Origin: Lottia gigantea
Taxonomy: Eukaryota > Mollusca > Gastropoda > Lottiidae
Assembly: GCF_000327385.1 (NCBI RefSeq)
Contig: NW_008709379.1
Span: 4,413,464-4,477,463, forward strand
Reading direction: 5' to 3'
DNA: 64,000 bases
Shown here: positions 51,008 through 62,389 of the stretch, in pieces
How the letters are laid out: every line of letters starts with the position of its first letter
Position numbering within the stretch: the stretch's first letter is position 1
Notes under the pieces: generated by a model
The model's database searches: none
The model's input: only the letters and a program-made list of their open reading frames with translations
What the model was told of the DNA's origin: nothing
Position numbers and translations under genes: made by a program

Positions 51008-51932
51008 AACTGAAACTTAGTAATTTTGGGAAATAATTTCACTATCAAGGAATTCATTGAAGTATTATATAGATGGATGAGATTGTTGCAATAAATGTTT
51101 GTTATCGCAAGAAAAACTTCCAGCTTTAACATCCTAGGCGTGTAAGAGACGTGTATTGTTGAATACAAATACTATGCTTAAGGTCGAGTACACTCTAGTC
51201 ACAATATTAGGTATTGATTATTAGCTGTAAGCCTTTAAACGTTTTAACGAAAGTCATCTGGTTACACAATTTTCTCGCTATGCAAACGAAGGAATATCGA
51301 TGTGGATTACATAATGAATTGACTAATCTTGTGTGTATAACAACACTTCGTGCATGTAAACAACTACAAATGTGTCAATAGATGCATGTTTTTCACCTTT
51401 TGAACACGAATATGATTCATTATCAATCATAGCTGTCAATATTGCATAAAATACATTATAAAATTTATTACACGTTTCATATTGTCAATGTAATTTATTC
51501 AATACTTCGAGGGTATGAATTTCACTCCTATGCGCTTAACGTTTCGAGTTCCTTATGTGTACATTTACCTGAATCGACTTTGTCAAAGAAATGTTTAATG
51601 GCGAGTAACTAAATGATTATCAATCTGAACTACATTCAAATGTATCAATATCTATGGTTGGATTGGAGCAATGACAGTATGCTGTATTGTCCAATTTAGG
51701 ATATCATACATGTATTGTATTGTGATATAATATAATATACTGTATTGTATTGTGAATATATACAATTGTAACAAAACGCTAATTTCTAGTTTGAGCTCGT
51801 CAACTAACATTTATAATGGAAGTGGCACGGAAACAGATGTTAAAAGTGGTGACTATTCAACAGGTTGTTACGATCAAATACCGATACAGCCTCGACTCGT
51901 GCCAATCCAGTTTCCTCTCCACTGTAGATATT
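51008..51932. other. Far upstream flank of HES gene C
   Basis: AT-rich, with a short duplicated tgtattgtattgtg motif near 51713-51755. No gene. Confidence 0.4.
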
Positions 51933-51940
51933 TTCCCACG
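51933..51940 (-). promoter_or_regulatory. CSL/Su(H) site 1, HES gene C promoter
   Basis: TTCCCACG, the same octamer and orientation as site 1 of gene B. It lies 170 bp before site 2. A TATAAAAG at 52026-52033 follows and could serve an alternative upstream start. Confidence 0.65.
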
Positions 51941-52102
51941 GCCACGTACAAAGACTCTCACATTCCTACAGCCACAAGCCAAGGCGACTGATAGGCGAGG
52001 CGCGGGCCAACGAGAGATGTCTTTGTATAAAAGTATTTCTTATCGCTTCTCTTGTTTACATAACAATTCGACCATTAAGAAGACTAGTCAAGGGGCGGAG
52101 TT

Positions 52103-52110
52103 TTCCCACA
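52103..52110 (-). promoter_or_regulatory. CSL/Su(H) site 2, HES gene C promoter
   Basis: TTCCCACA, the same variant and orientation as site 2 of gene B. It lies 219 bp before site 3. CACGTG at 52142-52147 is nearby. Confidence 0.65.
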
Positions 52111-52177
52111 CTGTTCCCAAACCACTGAACAATTCTTTTGGCACGTGTACCTATTTAATCGCCAGTCAGTAAACGCT

Positions 52178-52189
52178 TTGATTGACATT
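52178..52189 (+). promoter_or_regulatory. Shared PBX/PREP-like block, HES gene C promoter
   Basis: TTGATTGACATT, identical over 12 nt to 17490-17501 upstream of gene B. In both genes it lies between CSL sites 2 and 3. Confidence 0.45.
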
Positions 52190-52214
52190 CCTATATCATA
52201 GAGGTTTTCCGCGC

Positions 52215-52300
52215 CACAAGAACACCTGGCAATTAGCCAATCAGCGTAAGGCTGGCACAAGACCTAAAACTTGTCACAAACATAGCTGATCGCTGATTGG
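52215..52300. promoter_or_regulatory. N-boxes and inverted CCAAT pair, HES gene C promoter
   Basis: CACAAG N-boxes at 52215-52220 and 52256-52261 fit HES autorepression sites (CACNAG). CCAATCAGCG (52237-52246) and CGCTGATTGG (52291-52300) are exact reverse complements, forming a symmetric pair of CCAAT/NF-Y-type boxes about 110-170 bp upstream of the predicted start site. Confidence 0.5.
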
Positions 52301-52321
52301 TGGAGTGTATCGGCTCGCGAG

Positions 52322-52329
52322 CGTGGGAA
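52322..52329 (+). promoter_or_regulatory. CSL/Su(H) site 3 (proximal), HES gene C promoter
   Basis: CGTGGGAA in forward orientation, 167 bp before the ATG and 48 bp before the TATA box, matching site 3 of gene B. Confidence 0.7.
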
Positions 52330-52376
52330 CGAAGCTAGAAATGACTTCACACAGGCGAACGGCATGTGTCATTGAG

Positions 52377-52411
52377 TATAAATAGCCAGTTTTTCGGCTG
52401 AAACATCATTC
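52377..52411 (+). promoter_or_regulatory. Core promoter of HES gene C: TATA box and initiator
   Basis: TATAAATAG at 52377-52385 and TCATTC at 52406-52411, a match to the TCAKTY initiator. With the initiator A (52408) as +1, the TATA box starts at -31, the canonical spacing. The predicted 5' UTR is 81 nt. Confidence 0.75.
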
Positions 52412-52488
52412 CCTTACTTACTTTCAAGGATAAAACATCTCATTAGATTTTTATATATTTATACTCTGTGTTCTTACCTCTATTCACT

Positions 52489-53791
52489 ATGGCGGATACT
52501 ATGCAACCAACTCGTAAGGATCCTTCTATTAGAAAGGTAAGATCAAGTCAAAATAATATATTTGATAATCAATACCAATATATATTAAATACATTTTCTC
52601 ATTTATATTTAAAAGTAGGAAATCATTGTGTGATGTCACTTTGGGGAAATTTGAAAGGATCAGTTTTTAAAATTTAAATGTTCGAAATGTGTATCAGTAT
52701 TTTTGTCTAATTTATACAAATATACGGACAAGTTTTTAATGTTTTTATATTTTTGTATTTTAGAATAACAAACCTCTAATGGAGAAACGAAGACGAGCTA
52801 GAATTAACAGTTGTCTCACACAGTTAAAATCACTTGTACTTCAAGCAATGAAAAAAGATGTAAGTATTCTAAGCAATTGTTTATAACTTACTTGATATAG
52901 GATATATTTTTATTATTGGGACTCTCATATAATATGCTTTGTGCATTCAATCTAAAAATAGTACGGTATTCCCGATATCAGATATTTTAATATTTAAATT
53001 TATGTGTTGAAATTTAAGATATGTACTTATGTTTCGTTTCGTTATCTTTTCAGAGTTCTCAGTTTTCAAAATTAGAGAAAGCCGATATCTTAGAGTTAAC
53101 TTTGAAACATCTTCGTGCCTTACAAAGACAACAGATACAAGCCACATCAGTACCCGATCCTAGCGTAATGACCAAATACAGAGCTGGTTTCAACGAATGT
53201 GCAAACGAAGTCATGAGATATATGGGAGCGGGTGGTGTTTCAGATGATATCCGTAGTCGTTTAGTCGGACACTTAGCAAATTGTATGCAAACAGTGAACA
53301 GTATCCCTCAACAAGAGAATAACATTCCACAAAGATGTATGCAGCCTCTTCAAGTTCAGATCCCATCAACAGTACCTTACCACAAACCACACTCTATTCC
53401 AATTTCTTCATACGCTCAGTCGAACTCTACTTCACCATCTTCAGTTACCTCCCCTTGTCTCACTCCTCGAGTAATCTCCCCTAATGACAATCAAGCAAGA
53501 CTTACCGGTTCATTCCAAGTAGTTCCAGGAAATATGTGTAATGCTAATTCTGTTCCAGTGTACGTCCAGAACGGGGGACCATTGCCAGTTTACTCTCTTC
53601 AAGTGCCTAATATGAACAATGGTGTCACTGCCTTCGTCCCTTCTCCAACAAACTTACGCCAATCGTCTCCGGTGAAACTTGAGATGTCTTTTCCCGAGGA
53701 ATTAAAGCATCAGTATTCTTATAGTATTAGTCCATCCTGCTCACCTTCCAACAGTTCTGTTAAAGAAGAGAAAGTATGGAGACCATGGTAA
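52489..53791 (+). CDS. HES: HES-family bHLH-Orange-WRPW repressor (HES gene C), three exons, 293 aa
   Basis: Paralog of gene B with the same predicted role: a Notch-induced DNA-binding repressor using Groucho/TLE. Exons: 52489-52536, 52764-52859 and 53054-53791; introns of 227 and 194 nt, both phase 0 and GT-AG. Basic region [14 protein letters not shown] with the HES proline (P20). Helix-loop-helix runs to about residue 76 ([20 protein letters not shown]). Orange domain about 87-131 ([18 protein letters not shown]). The tail is rich in Ser/Pro/Asn with sumoylation-type VKLE (53672-53683) and VKEE (53759-53770), and WRPW is the last four residues. Unlike genes A and B, the bHLH/Orange junction is not interrupted, so the phase-1 intron was lost here. 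The gene is compact (1.3 kb from ATG to stop) with a strong TATA promoter, fitting fast signal-driven expression. The ATG chosen is the first after the predicted start site; a second Met is residue 5. Confidence 0.95.
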
Positions 53792-54105
53792 TTCTCTACA
53801 TTCCAGAACATTCAATAAAATACTGCCATATATTTATGTATAAAACGAATTATTTGTTATGTTTCATATTGTGCCTTTCATTATTATATGAATGAATATA
53901 TTACTATTAATGTAAATCGTTACCAAAGGACGATTACCATGGTATATGTTAATATATTATATTATATACCATACCATACTATGTGTTAAATTTTAAGGGC
54001 ATGTATTAAAAGTTGTTATTGCAAAGGCAAATTATTGGTGCATTAAATGATTATGTTGTTATGTATTTGATAGATATATTCAATATTGTTGTTATCTTTA
54101 TTAAA
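53792..54105 (+). other. 3' UTR of HES gene C
   Basis: AATAAA at 53814-53819 lies only 23 nt after the stop, which would give a very short 3' UTR. ATTAAA at 54100-54105 is a possible distal signal. No K-box or GY-box was seen in this stretch. Confidence 0.5.
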
Positions 54106-57100
54106 CTTTAAAGATTTAAAACGGTTTATTTCTTAAAATCCCTACACGACCAATTGTGCTTTACATGGTTTCGCTTGAATGAGCCGTGGATTTGAAATCA
54201 AATGCTATAACTGCACTGAACAGAAAGCACTCTCTAGTACTCTCGGGAACAACTGGATCCAACTAGAGCATTCACATTCGGGAATGACACACTGGCCTGT
54301 GTTTTTGTCGGCTTTTCGGACTTACTTTAACTTGCCGACACGATTGGCACACAATATATTGCATCATACCATTTTATCAAGGCTGTACGTAAAAATAAAT
54401 TGTACCCTGTTGTAACCCGACGATAATCTATCCTTATTCGTGTCACATTTTGCCAAACGCCACCGAAATCGCAATCCAAGTACGTCTGAAGTACGTCTGC
54501 AATTCGCGTGCCACATAACACAAAAGAAATATTGGTTTGAAAATTTCAAAAATCAACGGTTATTTTGGAAGTCTTTGTGTAAAGGAATGAAGTGATTACT
54601 CTTACATCTGTCTATCCGATTTACACCTGTCCAGCCTCGGCCATTTCCCTTTGGACATGCTCAACTGACCACTTATATAACTTGGGCATATTGGCTGTTT
54701 AGTGTAGCAGAAAGTTTGTGGATACAAGATAAAGAGGTGAATAGACAGGTATTACGACCATGACTCGTGGCTATATTGTATTCTTAACATCTGTAGACCC
54801 CCTAAACAACAGATTGAATTGCAGGTACTTAAATCTATGTACAGAAGAGACATTTCACTCAATATTCAATTTTTAAGAGTGGTGAAATCCGGTGTCATTT
54901 CCCCACAAGAATAGACGGAGAGCTTGATGGTTCCTAATAGTCAGTTATTGAAATTGCAAACCTAGAAATATTGTGTGTCACTTTTACTGGATATGGATAT
55001 ATCTTTTGGTTTACAAACACGATAGTTTATGTACATTTTTCAAAGAATTCGAATGTAGACCACACAAGCTAACAAGTAACCTTGATGCATATAACGGTGC
55101 TACCGATAAACATCAAATTGTGTATCTCAAAATACGAAACTGAGAAAATACAACCTCGGTGATCGCCACGTGATATGCGTGTGGTTGTGCATACCCCCAT
55201 AGACATTGGTGAAATGCGATCTATGAGGATAGAAGAAATCAAAGACGTTCAGTGAACCACATGACTCCAATGTTTTCAAAGAATTTTTTCAAAGTTTAAA
55301 GTTAATTGGAGGAAGCTATGAAAGTTAACACTCGTCTCATAAAGATGTCACGCATTTCTATAACCGATATACAAGACTAATAATCATAACTTATATTCAA
55401 GATGAATGATAAACCTGAAAGAAAACTATGATAAAAAGAGTCCGTTTGACATCTGGCGTGTGTGAGGGACAATACGAGTAGTATCATCATCTTGATATCC
55501 ACACAGCAAAAAGATTGTACAGGACATTTTATGTGTCTATATCCCGATCGCAGAAGTCCTGGGAGATGGGCGCAATTGAATTTTTGATGGTACCATGCAA
55601 TTACGACTAGCATCGTACAATACGCACATGTATTTAATTAAACAGTCGCTCAGACAGGGTAATCTGACAAGTTCCTGTATTCTAATAATTTTTTTTTTAT
55701 CCTTAATGCGTATAAGACTAGATCATGTACACAAATGTTCACCTGCAAGCAATATATATATTGCTAAATGGTTGCTATTCCGCAATCAAAACTGACAGAG
55801 CAAAAAAAGCAAACAGTGTAATTCTCTATCTATAGGATGATCACCTTTTCAACTGATCTATCTTTGCCGCATTTAGGAAAACGTGTCACTGTCAGAATCT
55901 GACACCAACTTCGTTGACTGACGGCAACTGGGGCATCTAGAAAAATGTATTGATTTAATCGACCTCAGCGCACAAACGATAGGATATTTGCTGGCTGTTG
56001 CCATCAGTTGCTAATACAAAATTTGGATTTGGTTGTCCATGTGAATGGTTGAAATCTGATACATCTGATCACAGTTGTTAACAGCAGGTTAAGTTTCTTT
56101 ATATAAAGGAAACAGTTTTTTTTACCTGATCAGGCAAATTTACCTTTGTGCTTTTATTAAAATATTGAATAATAGTATTCATTGTCATGAACAATTCTTC
56201 TCTTTCAAGAGAGAAATAAGGAAAGATTATCAGAAAGGAAAGAAAATAGTAACACCCAATTGAATACACAGCAAAAATAAATCTTCTGTTTTTCCTCTAA
56301 TTTCGATTTTTCCTTGATCAACTTAAAATAATGCAGGTTTTGTCTTTAAAATCGTCGAGAGAAGCGTGACTTGTACACAAAAAGATTTTTGTATCGGAAT
56401 GTAAAGTCGACGTTCCCACGCTTCAAACGGTGAACCGATTCACTTACTTTGACGACCTATGACCTCGCCGCGTGACACGAACGTGGCTGAAATTGTCAAT
56501 TACAGGTAGTTTATTGTCTAGGATCACCTGGGTGAAACGGGACACCTCAACTTCCAGATTCGCCTTTGATTTTGCCATCAAATGTTTTTTTCGTCATTCA
56601 ATCGACTGATAAACATTGACCCTTGTAATGGACATTATACTATTTTTAAACACGTGTCACGTGACCTTTGTTCATCTTTTAAGACATCTCTTTGTCCAAT
56701 CCTGACATCAAACAATTAAAAACGTTTTTCAGAATTTTAAATTTCCATTTTTCTTCCTTTGAAATCAAATTCGGACAAATGGATTCTCAAAAAGACGAAT
56801 GCCTTTTATTTGCATTTTACTTTTTGATTGAAGGTCTTCATTATATTTATTGATCAAAAATGACCATTAAAATGTCTTGTTCCATATTATTGCTTTAACT
56901 CATCCTATGTAAACATTTTAGGTAATAAAGTCTATAATATTACAGTTATTCCGAATTTATACCCGTTAAGAGGAAATCGTGAAGGCATGTGCCATTGTTT
57001 AAAATCAATTGCAACAGCGAAGATAGGTGAAACCGTTCAACTCTTTTTTAAGAATAAGTTAAAACCATTGCAACATGATAGCAGTACATCACCTTGTCTA

Positions 57101-58105
57101 AATCTTCCTGTTTAATATGTCTTTTTTTAAAACTGAACTCGCCTGTGACAGCAGAAATATCATCTACCCTACCGGTACAATCGATATTAATCATAATCTC
57201 TATAAATTTATGACTAAACCATTCCGACGCAACAGTATATACTAGTTACTAAAGAATCACAATTGATATCCCAACCAGAACCGTTCGAAATTTATATTAT
57301 AAATAAATTATAAACTATACAACCCATTGGTCTTAAGGTACAAGTTGACCATCAAGTAGTTCTCTTTCAGTAATACATCTTGCAGAGAATAGTACAAACA
57401 CCTCCAACACGGCTTTCTCGATATTTTTCACAAATACGTAATAGCAAACTAAAACTAAGTGTCATTTTAGTCCAAGGCAGACTTAAACCTGAGACCATCC
57501 TCAGTACTGTTCTCAGCAATTTGTATGAAGACCCACCCTCTTCATTGCAACCAGATGTTGGCTACAGTTGAGCAATACTTTGTTTTCCATTAATTCAAAT
57601 GTATCATTAGTTTCAGCAAACTCTTCATGTTTCTTTTTCACGAGTTTCATATGTTTTCCCGCACATGACAATAATTGATATAACTGAATATTCTCTTAGG
57701 ATACGATGATATAATATTTATAACAGCAATACTTGAATTATATATTATATCACCAGACAGGAATATGGGTGTCTATCTTCAGTCTCTAAAAACTAACGTA
57801 TAAAAGACCTGTCTTAAAATTCAATTAAGGGTTGCTGATAGGCTACAAACTTATTGACTGACTTTTATGAACCTATATATACAATATAAAGTGTAACTTA
57901 TGATTATATTATATTTGATTAAGTCCGCTTCAACGACTCTATTCAAATTTGATGCACATATCGTCCGAATTCATTGTCCAAACGTGTGATAAAATGACAG
58001 GTAGCAGTCAAAGGTCACCACCAAATATGAGATGAAGCGTAAGGAGAAGATTGGCTATCGAATTAACCATCTGATTGAAAGCAATTCATCATTTCCGATT
58101 ACTTT
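54106..58105. other. Intergenic sequence downstream of HES gene C
   Basis: No gene recognised. A CSL octamer TTCCCACG lies at 56413-56420. Two CACGTG boxes lie almost back to back at 56651-56656 and 56658-56663. These are possible HES/Notch-linked sites but isolated. Confidence 0.4.
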
Positions 58106-58140
58106 AAACTTTTCACCAAAAGTTAACTTTTGAAAAGTTT
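58106..58140. repeat. Near-perfect hairpin
   Basis: aaacttttcaccaaaagtt is followed directly by aacttttgaaaagttt, its reverse complement apart from a 2-nt bulge, with no loop. Likely a simple palindrome; function unknown. Confidence 0.6.
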
Positions 58141-61040
58141 TCCCGCTCTTTGATGAAAAAGTTTTTGTGCCTGCGAACGTTCTTTGTTTCCCTTACGTCT
58201 TGTTTTTTTAAAGTTATGAAGAAATGTTAAAAGGGGGATAACTCTCTAAACTGTATTCATCGGAATTTGAAATTTTAACACCTGGAAAACCGTTGATTTA
58301 AGCAGATGTAGAATGTTGAACAAAAGACACGTGCCCTTCATTCCTTTACAATGATAAATGGAGGTATGAAACATACAAAATTACTCGATTATGACTTTCT
58401 TTACGAGACGACGTTTTTCTAAGATATCCGATGAACAAAGAAATAAAAAAATTATTCGCATATAAAAAGCTTTTAAATTCTTTCATGTTGCCATTTTAGC
58501 ATGTGTATTATTTTGACATTATGAAATTTTTTATATCAAATATTGTAGAAATTTGCAAATCCAGATCCACGTTTATTTGTTATCCATGCGTGGCGACAAA
58601 GCAAAAAAAAAAAGCATCTCATCGGATCTTCTGAGACGACATCAGTCGAACGATCACGATCATACCACAAACTTGTTTGACTAACAACACCGATCAGCTG
58701 TCGCAGTTCTTTGCTAAAAGTGAACAATACACAACTGTTGGCAACTGCGATTCTATCGATGGTCTGCTCAAGCAATTCCACAGATGCCGTCGAAAATCTA
58801 GTTGCTATAAAATTTTTCCTATCGAGAACATAGAGGTAGTAAGACTTACTTCATTAAACTTACTGAGAGACTTACATTTATGCACCTGATTAGGCTAATT
58901 ATAGGATACTACCTCTTAAAATGGATATAAAAAATTTTAAGTCTAAAACTTGGTCAATAACTGTACATGTATATATTCATGCAACCAACGAAATTTTTAA
59001 AAACATAACATAAAACACTATGAAATGAAAATTTCAATGAATAGATATTTTGACAAATTTCTAAGAGCGAAACTGTTTTCCAGGACATTTTTATTTTTTT
59101 TCTGACATTGTGAAAGCAAGTTTTGGGGTGATTTCTGCATTTGTCAATTTCCCGAAGACTAACAATTAAAACAGATGCAAATAATGACGAATTTAAAAAC
59201 TTTATCGATTTATGTCCCTCAATCGAACGACGAGATAACGATGTAAAACTTGTTATAGGGTGAGTTTCTTAATGGCTTGAAACTGTTGATATAGTTTGGA
59301 TCAACTAACTCAACGAATTTGTCTTTTGACTGCAAACAGTGGCCCTTTAATATATGCCGTGTGCCTTTAGAAGAAAAAACATCTGGTTGCGGCGGTAAAA
59401 TCATAATATCGTCATATTGTATATTATATTAATACGTAGATTTTATCTTAAATTCAACTAAGAAGTTATCAAATGAAGAAATGTATTTCATCGATTCTAT
59501 TTTATAAATTCATTTGTCATCTGCTCACAGTCGTGTGCTTGAAGTACGACTACGTTCATGATTAACAACTACAGATTCTTATCTTTCTGAAAAAGAAATG
59601 AAATAATTACGTCAATTATCAGTTGAAATGAAAACAGATATTTTCTTCTGTAATGTCATCATCTGCTTTAAGTCGTGTGCTTCGATAATTAGTAGATAAA
59701 CATTTTCATTTTTTTATTCAAAGAAGTTTATACAAAGGAAACTGTATTTTGTTCGTTTTGGAAGAACAAAACATCTCGTCTTCTCTAGTATTTTTAAATT
59801 TGTTTTATGTCACGAGGGTTATTTCAAAAAGATTTCTTCGGACATCTGTTGTGGACGTTACTCGTTAGGTAGAACAAAATCATTTACCAGACTCCTTGCT
59901 GCTGGCTGCCATGACTTGTTGTTTTGACAATTCGAAGATTTTAGTGTTCTTTCCAGAAATCCAGACAATTCTGGACTTTTTTGAAAATTGGGCAAAACTG
60001 GTTAGGGTTTGTCACGACATATACTTTTAACATTTAAGTGCTTTTGCTTAACATTTCGATGAATGAATGTTGAAAATTGTTATTTATATCATGCTATATC
60101 ATTGGGTCATTTCCATTCTAACTTATCATGAATAATATTATGCAAAGTGCAAGATTTTCACTGACAATTTAATTGATTCCATTTAACTTTAAAACTGTGC
60201 AATTTTCAGATATAACGCTACAGAAAAGAAATTTGAATCAAAGCAACGAATTCAAAATTAGCCAATTACTGCATTTGAATTTTCATGTATTGAACAGCCG
60301 TTGGTGAAGATACAGTACGGGTAAAGAACAGCTGATTTTCATGGGTTGTATAGGAATGTGAGGAGGTTATGATTTGAAAATTGATGACGGGGTTCAATCA
60401 CGTGTTGGCATCACCTGTCTTTTATCAGGTCTTCAACCTGTTTGTCTGTAATATTGACAGTAATACGACAACAATACAGCCATCGTTAGAACACAATACA
60501 TTATCTTTAATAATACAATACATTATCAACGATAACAATACACTATCTTCCAATATCGCCCTGTCAGTGTCTTAAAATTTGTACAAGGTTACTGAAGTCG
60601 AAACGAAAGCTAGTATTTGCGACTTCATTAATTATTGACTCCCGGTATGTCATCGATGTATATTGAATTAGTCAAGTGAATTCAAATAACATTCTGTAAT
60701 AGACAAATATATATTTAACATTTCTATGAAAATTTGATTTTTGAAAGATGTAACTAAAGGAAAGCTCTATATTTGAATATAATTGAAAGTGATTTCTCAC
60801 GTATCGAAAAGTTCGAGCATCAAACATTGAACATGCTGTACAATTGCCTTTTACTTTAATCAGACATATAAAAACAATTTACTTAACTTAATTCGTTTCA
60901 TTATTTTTTTTGTCTATTCTAACGAATATCTAATTTTGAAAACATATGCCCATGTATGAAACGATAGTTTGAATATCATATGCCTCCGGCAAAGACGTAT
61001 AAAGAAATTTTGATTGTTGAATAGTGACCCAGTTTAGGAG
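58141..61040. other. Intergenic sequence, no gene recognised
   Basis: AT-rich with chance-length frames only. Confidence 0.5.
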
Positions 61041-61049
61041 AAAGAAATT

Positions 61050-61210
61050 CCGATACACGCGTTTGAAAATTTGTTTAAAAACTTTAAAAATATCCGATAC
61101 CTTGTAACCTTGCTTACTACGGTTCATTGATGCTTTTGAACCAGGCACGTGACCCACACGCGCACCAGTCTCGCGCTTATGAATGGGACAGATGTACAAG
61201 CGCGCGCTCT
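61050..61210. promoter_or_regulatory. CpG-rich patch with HES-type boxes
   Basis: CACGCG at 61056-61061, CACGTG at 61146-61151, CACGCG at 61157-61162 and a gcgcgcgc run near 61200, within AT-rich DNA. Class B/C boxes are bound by HES proteins. A - strand frame of 112 codons across it (60930-61268) has no recognised domain. Function inferred only. Confidence 0.3.
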
Positions 61211-62389
61211 TTAAATCCAATCCGAGATGCAGAAATCTCGACACCTGGCAAAATTTGAAAATATTCATTTGGATTTCTAAACTGAATGAAATTATTGGTC
61301 AATTAGATTCAGTCCCAGTTACATTTTTAACGAACATTCATTCACATTAATTTTTTTTCCTGGAAAATTCAAAATTTCTTTGTTCTGAGCTTCACGCCTA
61401 CAATAATCCATATTTGGTTAAAACAGGACAAAGTTCCGTCACATTTTTTGTATTTCTTTAGATCTTTCAACCATTTTCTCAAGATACTGATGAAAACACA
61501 AGGGCATTTAAGGCATTCAACTTGTGAATTGCGATATTATTTGGTATCTGTCGTTTTCTCTATGTTATAAAAAAAAACGAGAATCAAAAATGCAAATCAA
61601 CTGATCTAGTCGGCCAAATAAGACTACTAGTATAGCTATTTAGTTCCTTTCGACAGAGGATATGCTATAGTTACGCAATTCGGAAAAATGTAGAACTTAA
61701 TAATCACATAATAGCATGGAATAAGAGTTATAAAGTTTTGAACTACTTGTAGTCATATGCCATATTATCTAAGCGCAAATGGACACATGAATTAATTGCA
61801 TATCCGTTGGCGATCAAACATTTTGACATGGCGTCCAGAAATGACATCAAATTGGAAATTAAGATGGTAAACTAACATCGTTATGCCAGTCCCAATCTGT
61901 TGGAAGGTTAACCATCTGTAGGGGTTAGGGGTTTGTGTAATAGGTGAGATCAGTCGTGTGATTTTCTCGTTAACCCCCTTGACCCGAACCCCCATAATTT
62001 CTAATAGTTATACCATCACCTGGAATCTCCCACTGACCATTTGTCCCCTATCGTCCTGCCACTGTCCACTAATGTTAACATATAACATATGTCTTGTCAA
62101 AGGTGACATCATTATTCAACAACTGTTTAAATAAACTACTTCATATTCTTCATTTGTTATTTCTTTAAATCCTTTCGCTTTCATTCTTTGAGACAATTTC
62201 ATTTCATTTTGAAAATGAAATAACTTTTTGGCATTAGATGCATGGTTAATGTGATACGAAATTTCCAAATCGAATAAAAGTTACAACTAAGAACGGATGA
62301 ATGTAAGTAGAATACAGTAATGAATGAGGCCTGAAGCAAAGTATAAAAATCTCAAACCAGAAAAATGTAGGAAATGATTGAAGGAAGAA
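61211..62389. other. Intergenic sequence, no gene recognised
   Basis: Includes a perfect 21-bp palindrome at 62201-62221 (10-bp arms) just before the satellite. Nothing else. Confidence 0.5.

Noticed and set aside
51752-52172. Open frames of 79 and 118 codons just upstream of HES gene C
   Set aside because: They lie across the CSL sites and upstream promoter, show no domain, and have no matching counterpart upstream of gene B.
60930-61268. 112-codon - strand frame
   Set aside because: No recognisable domain; the CpG-rich patch inside it reads better as a motif cluster.
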